Shown one piece after another: positions 46,885 through 54,778 of a stretch of DNA of 64,000 bases (within the stretch, counting starts at the first letter, position 1; every line of letters starts with the position of its first letter). Both the position numbers and the translations under genes were made by a program. The notes beneath the pieces were generated by a model that saw only the letters and a program-made list of their open reading frames with translations, was not told the DNA's origin and did not search any database. The DNA is from Anaerostipes sp. 992a (GTDB lineage Bacteria; Bacillota; Clostridia; Lachnospirales; Lachnospiraceae): contig NZ_MJIG01000001.1 in the NCBI RefSeq assembly GCF_001940245.1, positions 124,001-188,000 of the forward strand, read 5' to 3'.

Positions 46885-48048
46885 ATGAATACAATTGTTG
46901 TAGAAGAATTAGAGAAGCTGGATAGAGCGGAGATTGACATAGTGGATATACGCTCGGAAGAGGAATTCAAGAGAGGGACCATAGACGGAGCTATCAATCT
47001 TCCTATCGAAGAGATACCGGCAAGGATAGACGAACTTGAGAAAGAAAAAACAATATATGTTCTATGCCATACGGGAGAAAAAAGCAAAGGGATAACAGAG
47101 GAGCTTACCAAGCAGGGATTTACTGCCTGTAATGTGGAAGGTGGTTATCGGTCCTTCCTAAGACTGCAGCTGGGGAGAGTCCTCAGGGAAGATCAGGGGC
47201 TTCAGGAACGGACCAGTGAGATTGAACGAAGCATTATAAAGAAATTTCGAAAACCGATTTGGAGAAAATTCACCAAAGCCATTAACGAATATGAGCTGAT
47301 TCAGGAAGGGGATAAGATTGCGGTCTGTATCTCTGGAGGAAAAGATTCTATGCTGATGGCAAAGCTATTGCAGGAACTGAAAAAGCATGGAAAGATTCAG
47401 TTCGATCTAGTATTTTTGGTCATGAATCCAGGCTATAATCAGGATAATTGGAAAATAATTCAGGATAATGCAAAGCTTTTGGGGATACCGCTGACGGTCT
47501 TTGAAAATGATATTTTTGATATTGTAGCAGGAATTGAAAAAAATCCCTGCTATTTGTGTGCCCGTATGAGAAGAGGATATCTGTATTCTAGGGCGAAAAG
47601 TCTGGGATGCAACAAGATTGCCCTGGGTCATCATTTCGATGATGTCATAGAGACGATTTTGATGGGAATGCTGTATAGTGGAAAAGTAGAAACGATGATG
47701 CCAAAGCTTCATAGCAGGAATTTTGAGGGGATGGAACTGATTCGCCCTATGTATATGATCAAAGAAGCAGATATTAAAGCATGGAGGGATTATAATAAGC
47801 TTCATTTTATACAATGCGCATGCAGATTTACGGAAAATTGTGCAAGCTGTGGAGGAGGAAGAGGATCGAAAAGAGATGAAATGAAAGAGCTGATCGGAAA
47901 ATTTCGCCAGATCAGTGATGTAATCGAAGGGAATATATTTAAAAGCGTCCAGAACATTAATCTAAGAACGGTAATTGGATACCACAAGGATGGGGAAAAA
48001 TATCATTTTCTGGATGACTATGATTCTTTGGAAATTAAAAAACTATAA
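46885..48048 (+). CDS. Rhodanese-TtcA-like fusion (sulfur transfer to tRNA or another acceptor)
   Basis: This 387-residue two-domain protein has an N-terminal rhodanese domain (about residues 15-95) with VDIRSEEEFKRGTIDGAINLP and the persulfide Cys loop LCHTGEKSKG. A TtcA/TilS-like PP-loop ATPase follows (about 130-360) with ISGGKDSMLMAKLL, CYLCARMRRGYLY, LGHHFDDVIETIL and a late Cys cluster FTENCASCGGGRG. TtcA proteins use an iron-sulfur cluster to thiolate tRNA (2-thiocytidine 32). Here the fused rhodanese would supply persulfide made by the lyases upstream. It is the last gene of the operon, ahead of the bioB promoter. Confidence 0.85.
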   Translation: MNTIVVEELEKLDRAEIDIVDIRSEEEFKRGTIDGAINLPIEEIPARIDELEKEKTIYVLCHTGEKSKGITEELTKQGFTACNVEGGYRSFLRLQLGRVLREDQGLQERTSEIERSIIKKFRKPIWRKFTKAINEYELIQEGDKIAVCISGGKDSMLMAKLLQELKKHGKIQFDLVFLVMNPGYNQDNWKIIQDNAKLLGIPLTVFENDIFDIVAGIEKNPCYLCARMRRGYLYSRAKSLGCNKIALGHHFDDVIETILMGMLYSGKVETMMPKLHSRNFEGMELIRPMYMIKEADIKAWRDYNKLHFIQCACRFTENCASCGGGRGSKRDEMKELIGKFRQISDVIEGNIFKSVQNINLRTVIGYHKDGEKYHFLDDYDSLEIKKL

Positions 48049-48050
48049 TA

Positions 48051-48104
48051 TTGTTAACACTCTATTTGTTTTGGTTGACATATATATGGAACTTGCTCTA
48101 TAAT
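48051..48104 (+). promoter_or_regulatory. bioB promoter with BirA-type operator
   Basis: TTGTTAAC, 15 bases, GTTGACAT resembles the Firmicute BirA box (TTGTTAAC, 14-16 bases, GTTAACAA; 6 of 8 in the right half). The right half overlaps the -35 TTGACA (48075-48080). The -10 is TATAAT (48099-48104) with an 18-nt gap. Biotinyl-AMP-loaded BirA would block this promoter. Confidence 0.75.
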
Positions 48105-48155
48105 CGTAGAGAATGATGTATAAAACCACTTACTTATATATGGAGGATATCGAAA

Positions 48156-49133
48156 ATGGACATGATGTTATTAGCGCAGGAAATCATCGATGGAAGACGT
48201 ATAAAAAGGGAGGACGATCTTTCTGTTTTCCTCACCTGTGATCTGAAAGAGTTGTGCGATGGAGCGGATAGAATCCGAGAATATTATATTGGGGATACAG
48301 TAGACCTTTGTTCCATTATTAATGGACAGAGCGGACGCTGTCCCGAGGACTGTAAGTATTGTGCACAGTCAGCCCACAATCATACCAACTGTGAAATCTA
48401 TGATTTTCTTCCAGAGGAAAAAATATTGGAAATGTGCAAAATGAACGAGAAAGAAGGAGTACATCGTTTTTCTATTGTCACGGCTGGACGTGCATTAACA
48501 GGAAAAGAATTTGATAAAGCCATTCATGCGTATGAGACTATGCATCGGGAATGCAAGATCGATCTGTGTGCTTCTATGGGATTTTTGAATGAGGAACAGC
48601 TTCATAGACTTCATGAAGCAGGAGTTACCAGCTATCATCATAATATCGAAACATCCAGAAGAAATTTCCCTAATATTTGTACCACGCATACGTATGACCA
48701 GAAAATCGAAACGTTGAAAAAAGTAAAAGCAGAAGGTATGTGTGCATGTTCTGGAGGCATTATAGGCATGGGAGAGACCTGGGAGGATCGGCTTGATATG
48801 GCCATCAGTCTGGCTGAATTAGGAATTGATTCCATACCGATTAATGCATTAATGCCGATCAAAGGGACTCCTTTGGAAGATCAGCCACAGCTGACAGAGG
48901 AGGAGATTCTGCGTACGATTGCCTTCTTCCGTTACATCAATCCAGAAGCCAATATACGGTTAGCTGCAGGAAGGGCGCTCCTTACCAATGATGGAGAAGT
49001 CGCTTTTCAGTCAGGTGCATCTGCCACTATTACCGGAAACATGCTGACAACAGCTGCCTGTGCTACCATAAGAAGCGATAAGGAGATGTTAAAAGCGTTG
49101 GGACGAGATGCCGTTCCAGATTATCAGAAATAG
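48156..49133 (+). CDS. bioB: Biotin synthase
   Basis: This radical SAM enzyme inserts sulfur into dethiobiotin, consuming its auxiliary [2Fe-2S] cluster. The 325-residue protein has the radical SAM CxxxCxxC motif in CPEDCKYCAQSAHN, RFSIVTAGRAL, CASMGFL, YHHNIETSRRNFP, CACSGGIIGMGE and GDSIPINAL-type core sequence. The TGGAGGA site lies before ATG 48156. It stands alone between a BirA-like operator and a terminator. No other bio gene is in the window, so it may work with imported dethiobiotin or with genes elsewhere. Confidence 0.94.
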   Translation: MDMMLLAQEIIDGRRIKREDDLSVFLTCDLKELCDGADRIREYYIGDTVDLCSIINGQSGRCPEDCKYCAQSAHNHTNCEIYDFLPEEKILEMCKMNEKEGVHRFSIVTAGRALTGKEFDKAIHAYETMHRECKIDLCASMGFLNEEQLHRLHEAGVTSYHHNIETSRRNFPNICTTHTYDQKIETLKKVKAEGMCACSGGIIGMGETWEDRLDMAISLAELGIDSIPINALMPIKGTPLEDQPQLTEEEILRTIAFFRYINPEANIRLAAGRALLTNDGEVAFQSGASATITGNMLTTAACATIRSDKEMLKALGRDAVPDYQK

Positions 49134-49177
49134 AACAGATCAAATTGTAATATAGAAATAAAATCATAAAAAAGGAG

Positions 49178-49206
49178 ATGTTGCCGTGGCAGCATTTCTT
49201 TTTTTT
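49178..49206 (+). terminator. bioB terminator
   Basis: ATGTTGCC, two bases, GGCAGCAT (one G-U pair) followed by a long T-rich run. Confidence 0.8.
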
Positions 49207-49215
49207 CACAAATTA

Positions 49216-49265
49216 TTGACATATACATCGCAGTGCGATATTATAAGTATATAGAGGTGCGATAT
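49216..49265 (+). promoter_or_regulatory. PadR promoter and operator
   Basis: TTGACA, 17 bases, TATTAT (49239-49244) is followed by the gene 72 bases later. A perfect palindrome ATCGCA-G-TGCGAT (49227-49239) lies between -35 and -10, and GTGCGATAT is repeated at 49233 and 49257. This arrangement fits autorepression by the PadR protein. Confidence 0.65.
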
Positions 49266-49316
49266 ATAGCACTGAGATAGATTGAGCTGTTATGCAATAA
49301 TGACAGGAGGAGATTT

Positions 49317-49640
49317 ATGGATCGGCATATTAAAAAAGTATATGTACCTATGACAGAGACCGGATTTTATATTCTTTTGTGTTTGCGAGAAGAGATGCAT
49401 GGATACAGCATTGTAAAAAAAGTAGAAGATTTGACCAATGGAGAAGTCCGCTTAAGTCCAGGAACTATGTATGGAAGTTTATCGAAAATGGAGAAGGATG
49501 GATTGATTACTTTTGTGCGGGAGGAGGAAAAGCGTAAGATTTATATCATAACGGAATTGGGAAGAGAAGTTTTGTCATTGGAAATGAAGAGAATCAGGCG
49601 TTTGTATCGAAATTTACAGGAGGTTGGATGTGATGAGTAA
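49317..49640 (+). CDS. PadR-family transcriptional regulator
   Basis: This 107-residue winged-helix protein has the PadR core: FYILLCLREEMHGYSIVKKVE, LSPGTMYGSLSKMEKDGLIT and a C-terminal dimerisation helix. AGGAGGAG precedes ATG 49317. It overlaps the DUF2812 gene by eight bases. PadR-DUF2812 pairs are common in Firmicutes and usually respond to membrane-active or drug-like stress, but the signal here is unknown. Confidence 0.9.
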   Translation: MDRHIKKVYVPMTETGFYILLCLREEMHGYSIVKKVEDLTNGEVRLSPGTMYGSLSKMEKDGLITFVREEEKRKIYIITELGREVLSLEMKRIRRLYRNLQEVGCDE

Positions 49641-50196
49641 AGTGAAAAAGGAAAACAGGACAGAGTTTCGATGGTTTAGCATTTCTGAATATGAGAAAGA
49701 AGAGGAGTATTTGTCCAAGCAGCATGGAATGGGATGGAAGCTAACGGGAATCACATTTCCTGGATTTTATCATTTTACAAAATGTCAGCCAGAAGAAGTC
49801 CGCTATCAGCTGGATTATAATCAAGAGGGAATCTCCAACAAGGATGAGTATGTGAAGATGTTTCAGGATTGCGGATGGGAATATTTGATGGATTTTGTAG
49901 GATATAGCTATTTTCGAAAGTCATGCGCACAGATGAGTGATAAAGATGAAGGCATCTTTTGTGATGAGGAATCAAAGCTGGATATGTTGATCCGAGTTGC
50001 GAAGGGAAGGATGCTGCCATTGGTGATCATCTTTTTTTGCATCATTATCCCACAGATAATTTTTCAGTTTGTATCAGAGGGTGGTTTTCATCGCCCGGTT
50101 TTGATTTCGTATATAGTGCTTTTTATCGTATATATAGGCATATTTCTTCATTTTGGTATGGAATATTGGAAGCTGAAGAAAAAGATAGAAAGATAG
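49633..50196 (+). CDS. DUF2812 membrane protein
   Basis: This 187-residue protein has a soluble DUF2812 domain (EFRWFSISEYEKEEEYLS, GWKLTGITFPGFYHF, CGWEYLMDFVGYSYF) and two C-terminal membrane helices (around MLPLVIIFFCIIIPQIIFQF, residues about 122-141, and VLISYIVLFIVYIGIFL, about 150-170). ATG 49633 lies nine bases after AGGAGG within the end of padR, so it is coupled to the regulator. Function unknown. Confidence 0.85.
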   Translation: MSKVKKENRTEFRWFSISEYEKEEEYLSKQHGMGWKLTGITFPGFYHFTKCQPEEVRYQLDYNQEGISNKDEYVKMFQDCGWEYLMDFVGYSYFRKSCAQMSDKDEGIFCDEESKLDMLIRVAKGRMLPLVIIFFCIIIPQIIFQFVSEGGFHRPVLISYIVLFIVYIGIFLHFGMEYWKLKKKIER

Positions 50197-50286
50197 TAGT
50201 CGCTTATGGAACAAAGCTTCCAGATAGCATTGAAAGTAAGCTTACGAAAGTACTCACGGGAAACTGTTATCTGAAAGCACAATAGA

Positions 50287-50901
50287 TTATCGAAGAATAT
50301 AGGATTTTACATCACCGCCCACAGAATTATAGGAGAGGATGCCATCGTAGAAGTTGATCAACTGTTCTAATTTGGCAGCTACAAATTTCTGCAGTACATC
50401 TACAGAAGTAATTTGAGAGAGAAAATCAATCTGATCAAAGGCACGTTTGTAAAGGTCCTCACCACCAGTAAAAAAATAGTCTGTATCGGATCCAATGCGT
50501 TCTACGTAGTAGTTGTATCCAATCTGATGGTATTCAATACGGTATTCCTTTGGGCGAATCTTACGTCCTACAAGGAAATTGACCGGTTCCTGATTGGAGG
50601 GGCAAGTGCCCATCTTGATCAAAAAAGTTTGGAAGAAATCAGAATCTAAAGTATGCTTTTGATTCAGATATTCATAGACAAGGTCTTCCACATTGGTTTT
50701 TGCCGGGAAGAGCCGATTGGGATTTTGTACCTGAATTTGATTGGCGCCAAAGGTAACAGCAACGCCATTGGTAAATGGAAACAGCTTTTGTGGATTTCTT
50801 CCGATATCTTCAGTAAGCCGTCCATTGGACATGGTGGACCCTTTGGAATCGACTACGGCAACCAGCCCATCTTTTGCTTTAAAAATACCTGTAAATGACA
50901 T
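50287..50901 (-). CDS. Proteasome-fold (HslV-like) Ntn protein of unknown function
   Basis: This 204-residue protein resembles proteasome/HslV-type subunits: an early Thr (MSFTGIFKAKDGLVAVVDSK), the strand pattern KLFPFTNGVAVTFGAN, and the ending NSVGGDVKSYILR, similar to the GG-containing last strand of that fold. The catalytic Thr would be residue 4, and no propeptide is present, so activity is uncertain. There is no HslU-type partner nearby. A hairpin terminator separates it from purC upstream on the same strand. Confidence 0.5.
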   Translation of the reverse strand: MSFTGIFKAKDGLVAVVDSKGSTMSNGRLTEDIGRNPQKLFPFTNGVAVTFGANQIQVQNPNRLFPAKTNVEDLVYEYLNQKHTLDSDFFQTFLIKMGTCPSNQEPVNFLVGRKIRPKEYRIEYHQIGYNYYVERIGSDTDYFFTGGEDLYKRAFDQIDFLSQITSVDVLQKFVAAKLEQLINFYDGILSYNSVGGDVKSYILR

Positions 50902-50941
50902 AAGTTTTAGTTCTCCTTTGATTGAACGACATCATGTTAAA

Positions 50942-50979
50942 AATGCTGGCAGCTATTTGACTATAGTCTGCCAGCATTT
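50942..50979. terminator. Terminator between purC and the Ntn-like gene
   Basis: AAATGCTGGCAG and CTGCCAGCATTT form a perfect 12-bp stem around a 15-base loop, with T-rich and A-rich flanks that serve either strand. Confidence 0.85.
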
Positions 50980-50997
50980 GTTGTTATGCAATGAATC

Positions 50998-51873
50998 TTA
51001 AAGAGTTTTGCCTGTTAATAATTCATAAGCCTGAAGATATTTGTTGATTGTCTTTTCAACGATATCTTCTGGAAGTGTCCAGTTATTATCTGGGTTTTCG
51101 GTTAACCAGTCACGTGCGAACTGCTTATCGAAGGATGGCTGTCCATGACCTGGTTCATAGCCTTCTGCTGGCCAGAAACGGGAACTGTCAGGTGTTAACA
51201 TCTCATCACCGATTACCAGATTACCTTCTTCATCTAAACCGAATTCGAATTTGGTATCTGCAATGATAATTCCGCGGCTTAATGCATAATCCGCACATTT
51301 TTTGTAAAGTGCGATGGTGCAGTCACGAAGCTTAACAGCATATTCTTCACCTTTGCCAGGAAAATATTTTTCCAGATGCGCAATACTCTGTTCAAAAGAG
51401 ATGTTTTCATCATGGTCACCGATTTCAGCCTTTGTAGAAGGAGTATAGATTGGTTCTGGAAGCTTATCAGATTCCTGTAATCCTTCTGGAAGTTTGATGC
51501 CACATACAGTTCCGTTTTCCTGATAGCTTTTCCATCCACTTCCTGTGATGTAGCCACGAACAATACATTCGATTGGAAGCATGTTAAGCTTTCTGCACAT
51601 CATGCTGTTGCCATCGAACTGTGGCTGCTGAAAGAATTCAGGCATATCCTTTACATCGGTAGAAATCATGTGGTTTGGAAGAATATCTTCTGTCAGATCA
51701 AACCAGAATTTAGACATCTGTGTTAATACGGTTCCTTTTTTTGTTACATTATTTTTTAAAATGACGTCAAAGCAGCTGATACGATCCGTTGCAACCATAA
51801 TCAAACTGTCACCATTATCATAAATTTCGCGCACTTTACCTTCTTTAATCGGTTTCATTACTTCAATGCTCAT
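50998..51873 (-). CDS. purC: Phosphoribosylaminoimidazole-succinocarboxamide synthase
   Basis: This enzyme of purine synthesis joins CAIR and aspartate with ATP to give SAICAR. The 291-residue protein has KEGKVREIYDNGDSLIMVATDRISCFDV at the start (shown by pieces KVREIYDNG and ATDRISCFD), IECIVRGYITGSGWKSY, DHDENISFEQ, ADTKFEFG and DEMLTPDSSRFWP. The length is on the longer, yeast-like side (about 290-300). The gene stands alone, without other pur genes in the window. AGGAAGGTAATACC lies before its ATG. Confidence 0.95.
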   Translation of the reverse strand: MSIEVMKPIKEGKVREIYDNGDSLIMVATDRISCFDVILKNNVTKKGTVLTQMSKFWFDLTEDILPNHMISTDVKDMPEFFQQPQFDGNSMMCRKLNMLPIECIVRGYITGSGWKSYQENGTVCGIKLPEGLQESDKLPEPIYTPSTKAEIGDHDENISFEQSIAHLEKYFPGKGEEYAVKLRDCTIALYKKCADYALSRGIIIADTKFEFGLDEEGNLVIGDEMLTPDSSRFWPAEGYEPGHGQPSFDKQFARDWLTENPDNNWTLPEDIVEKTINKYLQAYELLTGKTL

Positions 51874-51945
51874 TGGTATTACCTTCCTTTATTGTTGATT
51901 TAAAAGTTACGTTATATAATAGATAAACAGATTTTTCAAAAAAAA

Positions 51946-52698
51946 TCAACATTTATTCGCATTTTTTAAAAAATTTGCAATATCTTCGGAATGAATGACC
52001 TTGTATTCACGCTCAGAAAGAGGGACGGAGCCTTGAAAATGAATCTCTGGATTCCCCTGCAGGCTGTCATCATAAGCAATTTGATGAATGGAGGCGTGCA
52101 GATATGGGGTTTGGAAGGTCTTGGCACACAAAGCTACGTTGTGTGGACGGATACCGCTCCCTGGAAGAATTTCAATACGTCCGGCCGCATGCTCGATCAT
52201 AGCACAAATGGTCTGGGCACCTTCTAAAGCAGTTGGTTTTTGACCGCTTGTGAGCACTCTGGTAAATCCCATAGCAATTAATTGATCGAGTGCTTCCATA
52301 ACATTTGGTACCACATCAATGGCTCGATGGAAGATGGCTTCTTTATTACCGATGACAGAAAGCATCTTCTGACAGCGTTTCGCATCAATGGTGCCATTCT
52401 CATTCAAAATGCCAAATACGATTCCGTCAGCACCATGTGCCAGCAATGCTTTTGCATCTGCCAGCATTACGTCAAATTCACAGTCTGTATAGCAAAATCC
52501 TCCTTCTCGTGGCCGGACCATGCAGACCACTTTAAGATCTGGAGCCTGCTGCTTTACTACCATTAGACTTCCGATCGATGGGGTCAAACCGCCGTGGAAT
52601 AGATCAGAATTTAATTCGACTCGGGAAGCACCGCCTTTCCAGGCTGCAATTGCATCCTCTGCAGATCCGCAACAGGTTTCAAAAGATATATGATTCAT
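51946..52698 (-). CDS. cutC: CutC family protein
   Basis: This 250-residue TIM-barrel protein of the CutC family has FETCCGSAEDAIAAWKGGASRVELNSDL, shown by the hallmark pieces GGASRVELN and GGLTPSIGS, plus MVRPREGGFCYTD, ADGIVFGIL, FHRAIDVV and ILPGSGIRPHN. CutC was linked to copper handling, but its biochemical role is not settled. It lies 51 bp after the DegV gene on the same strand and probably shares its transcript. Confidence 0.92.
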   Translation of the reverse strand: MNHISFETCCGSAEDAIAAWKGGASRVELNSDLFHGGLTPSIGSLMVVKQQAPDLKVVCMVRPREGGFCYTDCEFDVMLADAKALLAHGADGIVFGILNENGTIDAKRCQKMLSVIGNKEAIFHRAIDVVPNVMEALDQLIAMGFTRVLTSGQKPTALEGAQTICAMIEHAAGRIEILPGSGIRPHNVALCAKTFQTPYLHASIHQIAYDDSLQGNPEIHFQGSVPLSEREYKVIHSEDIANFLKNANKC

Positions 52699-52749
52699 GA
52701 TGTTTCTCCTTTTATGATATAGCTTCTGGCGGGATTGTCGATAGTATTC

Positions 52750-53592
52750 TTATTCCTGGAGAGAATCCACATAGCCGATCATCAAGCCGCCTTTTTCAGC
52801 ATAATAGCTACATAAGCCAGCACATTCTTCGATGGCTACACTGCTCTGTGGAAACTCATCCTGGATCATCTGCTTTAAGGAGGCAGCAGAGTCTGGATTC
52901 ATGCAATGAGCAATGCGTACCCGTTCTCCTGCATAGCCTTCCTTTTTCATTTCTTTCAGAATGGTTTTTAAGGCTCTTTTTTCACTACGACATTTATGCA
53001 GAGGTTTTAAGGTCCCTTCTTCGGAAGCTTTTCCAACAATGCGGATGCCAAGGAGTCCTGCCATTTTCGCAACTGCAGGATGGACACGTCCGTTTCGTAC
53101 AAGGTTGTCCAAAGATTGAAGAGAGAAGAGAAGATGGGTGTGTTTCTGATAAGAAAGAATCGTATCTTTGATCTCTTCAAAGGAAAGCTTTTGGACCATC
53201 AGTTCCTGCAGCTTGTGGATGAGCAATCCCATCTCAGGACCTGCAGACAGGGAGTCTATGACGCATACTTTAGAACCAGGATGGTGTTCTTCGAATTCCT
53301 GACCGGCATGGATAGCAGCAGAGCAGCTGCCGGATAAGGTGCTTGTGATGGTAATTGCGAAGATTGTATCTGCTTCGCCAAAGGCTTCTTCCCATTCATG
53401 GGCGTTTGGGCAGGATGTGCTGGAAGTTCCGCTATGATTCTTTAATTCCTCCATCATCTGAGTAATCTTAAGTTCGGGACTATCGACATATTCTTTATCG
53501 CTGGTAATGATCTTTAAAGGAACAGAACAATAAGGAATTTCTGATAAGTGAAAGATGTTTGATGAAGAATCGGATATAATTTTGTAGTTCAT
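52750..53592 (-). CDS. DegV family fatty-acid-binding protein
   Basis: This 280-residue DegV protein has the typical start (KIISDSSSNIF, YCSVPLKI), STSCPNAHEWEEAF with the lipid-binding Ser/Thr, ITSTLSGSCSAAIHAG, and a C-terminal domain ending SYYAEKGGLMIGYV. Related FakB proteins present fatty acids to the FakA kinase. No fakA lies nearby. The upstream region contains a near-palindrome TCGAAATGTAGTTCGA (about 53604-53619). Confidence 0.9.
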   Translation of the reverse strand: MNYKIISDSSSNIFHLSEIPYCSVPLKIITSDKEYVDSPELKITQMMEELKNHSGTSSTSCPNAHEWEEAFGEADTIFAITITSTLSGSCSAAIHAGQEFEEHHPGSKVCVIDSLSAGPEMGLLIHKLQELMVQKLSFEEIKDTILSYQKHTHLLFSLQSLDNLVRNGRVHPAVAKMAGLLGIRIVGKASEEGTLKPLHKCRSEKRALKTILKEMKKEGYAGERVRIAHCMNPDSAASLKQMIQDEFPQSSVAIEECAGLCSYYAEKGGLMIGYVDSLQE

Positions 53593-53894
53593 AAGGGCTC
53601 CTCTCGAAATGTAGTTCGATACATAAAATAGTACTTTCGTAAGCCGGAGTATTCTCCGACCAGATAAATATACATAATTCTACAGTATTCCAGATACTTC
53701 GTCAACGGCTTTTGAGAAACTTATAATATAGTTTTATAAACTACTTTAATATATATAAAATACATGGAATATGAGCAGATTAGCCTTTAAACATATTCAC
53801 AGGAAAAGCTGAAGATACAGACTTCTATACGGGGGAAAAAACTGTTAAAATGTAATTACAAAGGCAATGGGTGTGAAAGGAAAGGAGATTTCTT
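53593..53894. other. Divergent intergenic region
   Basis: This stretch of 302 bp lies between degV (minus) and the RmlD-like gene (plus). It is AT-rich with no coding signal. It holds the near-palindrome TCGAAATGTAGTTCGA, a small GGAGTATTCTCC hairpin (53646-53657) and several TATAAT-like boxes (for example 53722-53727), but I could not assign a convincing promoter pair. Confidence 0.5.
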
Positions 53895-54767
53895 ATGAAG
53901 AAAATAGTAATTACAGGTGGTTCCGGATTTGTAGGTTCTCGTTTTAAAAAGATGTGGCAGGAAAAATATGAAATTCTGGCATTAAGTTCCAGAGATCTGG
54001 ATGTAACCGATCAGGCGGCCATTGATCAGTTTATGGACGAAGAAAAACCAGACTATGTGATTCATGCAGCAGGAATTCCAAGCCAGCAGTTTTGTACGGA
54101 GCATCCGGAGAAAGCGCATGCAGTCAATGTGGATGGAGCACTTTATATGGCAGAGGCCTGCAAAAGAACAGGAGCAAAAATGGTATTTACTTCTACCGAA
54201 CAGTTATTTAACGGTTCTCCAGAACCAGGTCCATACACAGAAGAAAGCAAGCCATATCCAGACACCATTTATGGACAAAATAAATTAGAAGTAGAAGAAA
54301 AGCTGCCAGAGATTTTTTCTGATTATTGGGTTGTACGTTTTACATGGATTTTCGGTTTGCCAGAAAAGGATTGTGCAGAAGGAACAAATATTTTATGGGA
54401 TACGATGAAGAGTCTTATGAAGAATCAGCCGATCAAAACATCTGAGTATGAATTCAGAGGAATGACGGATGTGGATGAAATTTGTGTAAATTTAGAAAAG
54501 TTATTCTCCCTCCCATACGGAACCTATCATTTCGGTTCTACCAACAACGATGGCAGATATGAGATAGTGAGATACATTATGGAAAAGCTGGGCATTGGAG
54601 AGGGAAGAATCAAAGAAATGCTGATTGCAGATAATTCGAAATATTATGAAGGTCATATTCGTGAACTTCGCCTGGATAATACGAAGGCAAAAGAGGCTGG
54701 AATCGAGTTTCTTCCAACCAAAGAAGGAATTGATCGTTGTCTGAGAAAATTTTCAATTGCACGATAA
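53895..54767 (+). CDS. RmlD-like SDR (sugar-nucleotide reductase family)
   Basis: This 290-residue NAD(P)-dependent extended SDR of the dTDP-4-dehydrorhamnose reductase family has the Rossmann motif IVITGGSGFVGSRF, DVTDQAAIDQFMDEEKPDYVIHAAG-type RmlD pattern (key piece DYVIHAAG), the catalytic YGQNKLEVE (Tyr and Lys), and TSTEQLFNG. No other rhamnose genes are nearby; it is followed 11 bp downstream by deoC. The role is therefore open. AAGGAAAGGAG precedes the ATG. Confidence 0.85.
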   Translation: MKKIVITGGSGFVGSRFKKMWQEKYEILALSSRDLDVTDQAAIDQFMDEEKPDYVIHAAGIPSQQFCTEHPEKAHAVNVDGALYMAEACKRTGAKMVFTSTEQLFNGSPEPGPYTEESKPYPDTIYGQNKLEVEEKLPEIFSDYWVVRFTWIFGLPEKDCAEGTNILWDTMKSLMKNQPIKTSEYEFRGMTDVDEICVNLEKLFSLPYGTYHFGSTNNDGRYEIVRYIMEKLGIGEGRIKEMLIADNSKYYEGHIRELRLDNTKAKEAGIEFLPTKEGIDRCLRKFSIAR

Positions 54768-54778
54768 AGGAGGAGAAT

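Noticed and set aside
40616-48048. Complete ergothioneine or glutathione operon
   Set aside because: There is no EgtB, EgtD or GshB, so neither known pathway can be claimed. It is listed only as an analogous logic.
50037-50285. Possible 82-residue protein overlapping the end of the DUF2812 gene
   Set aside because: It lies mostly in another frame of DUF2812 and has no ribosome site or motif.
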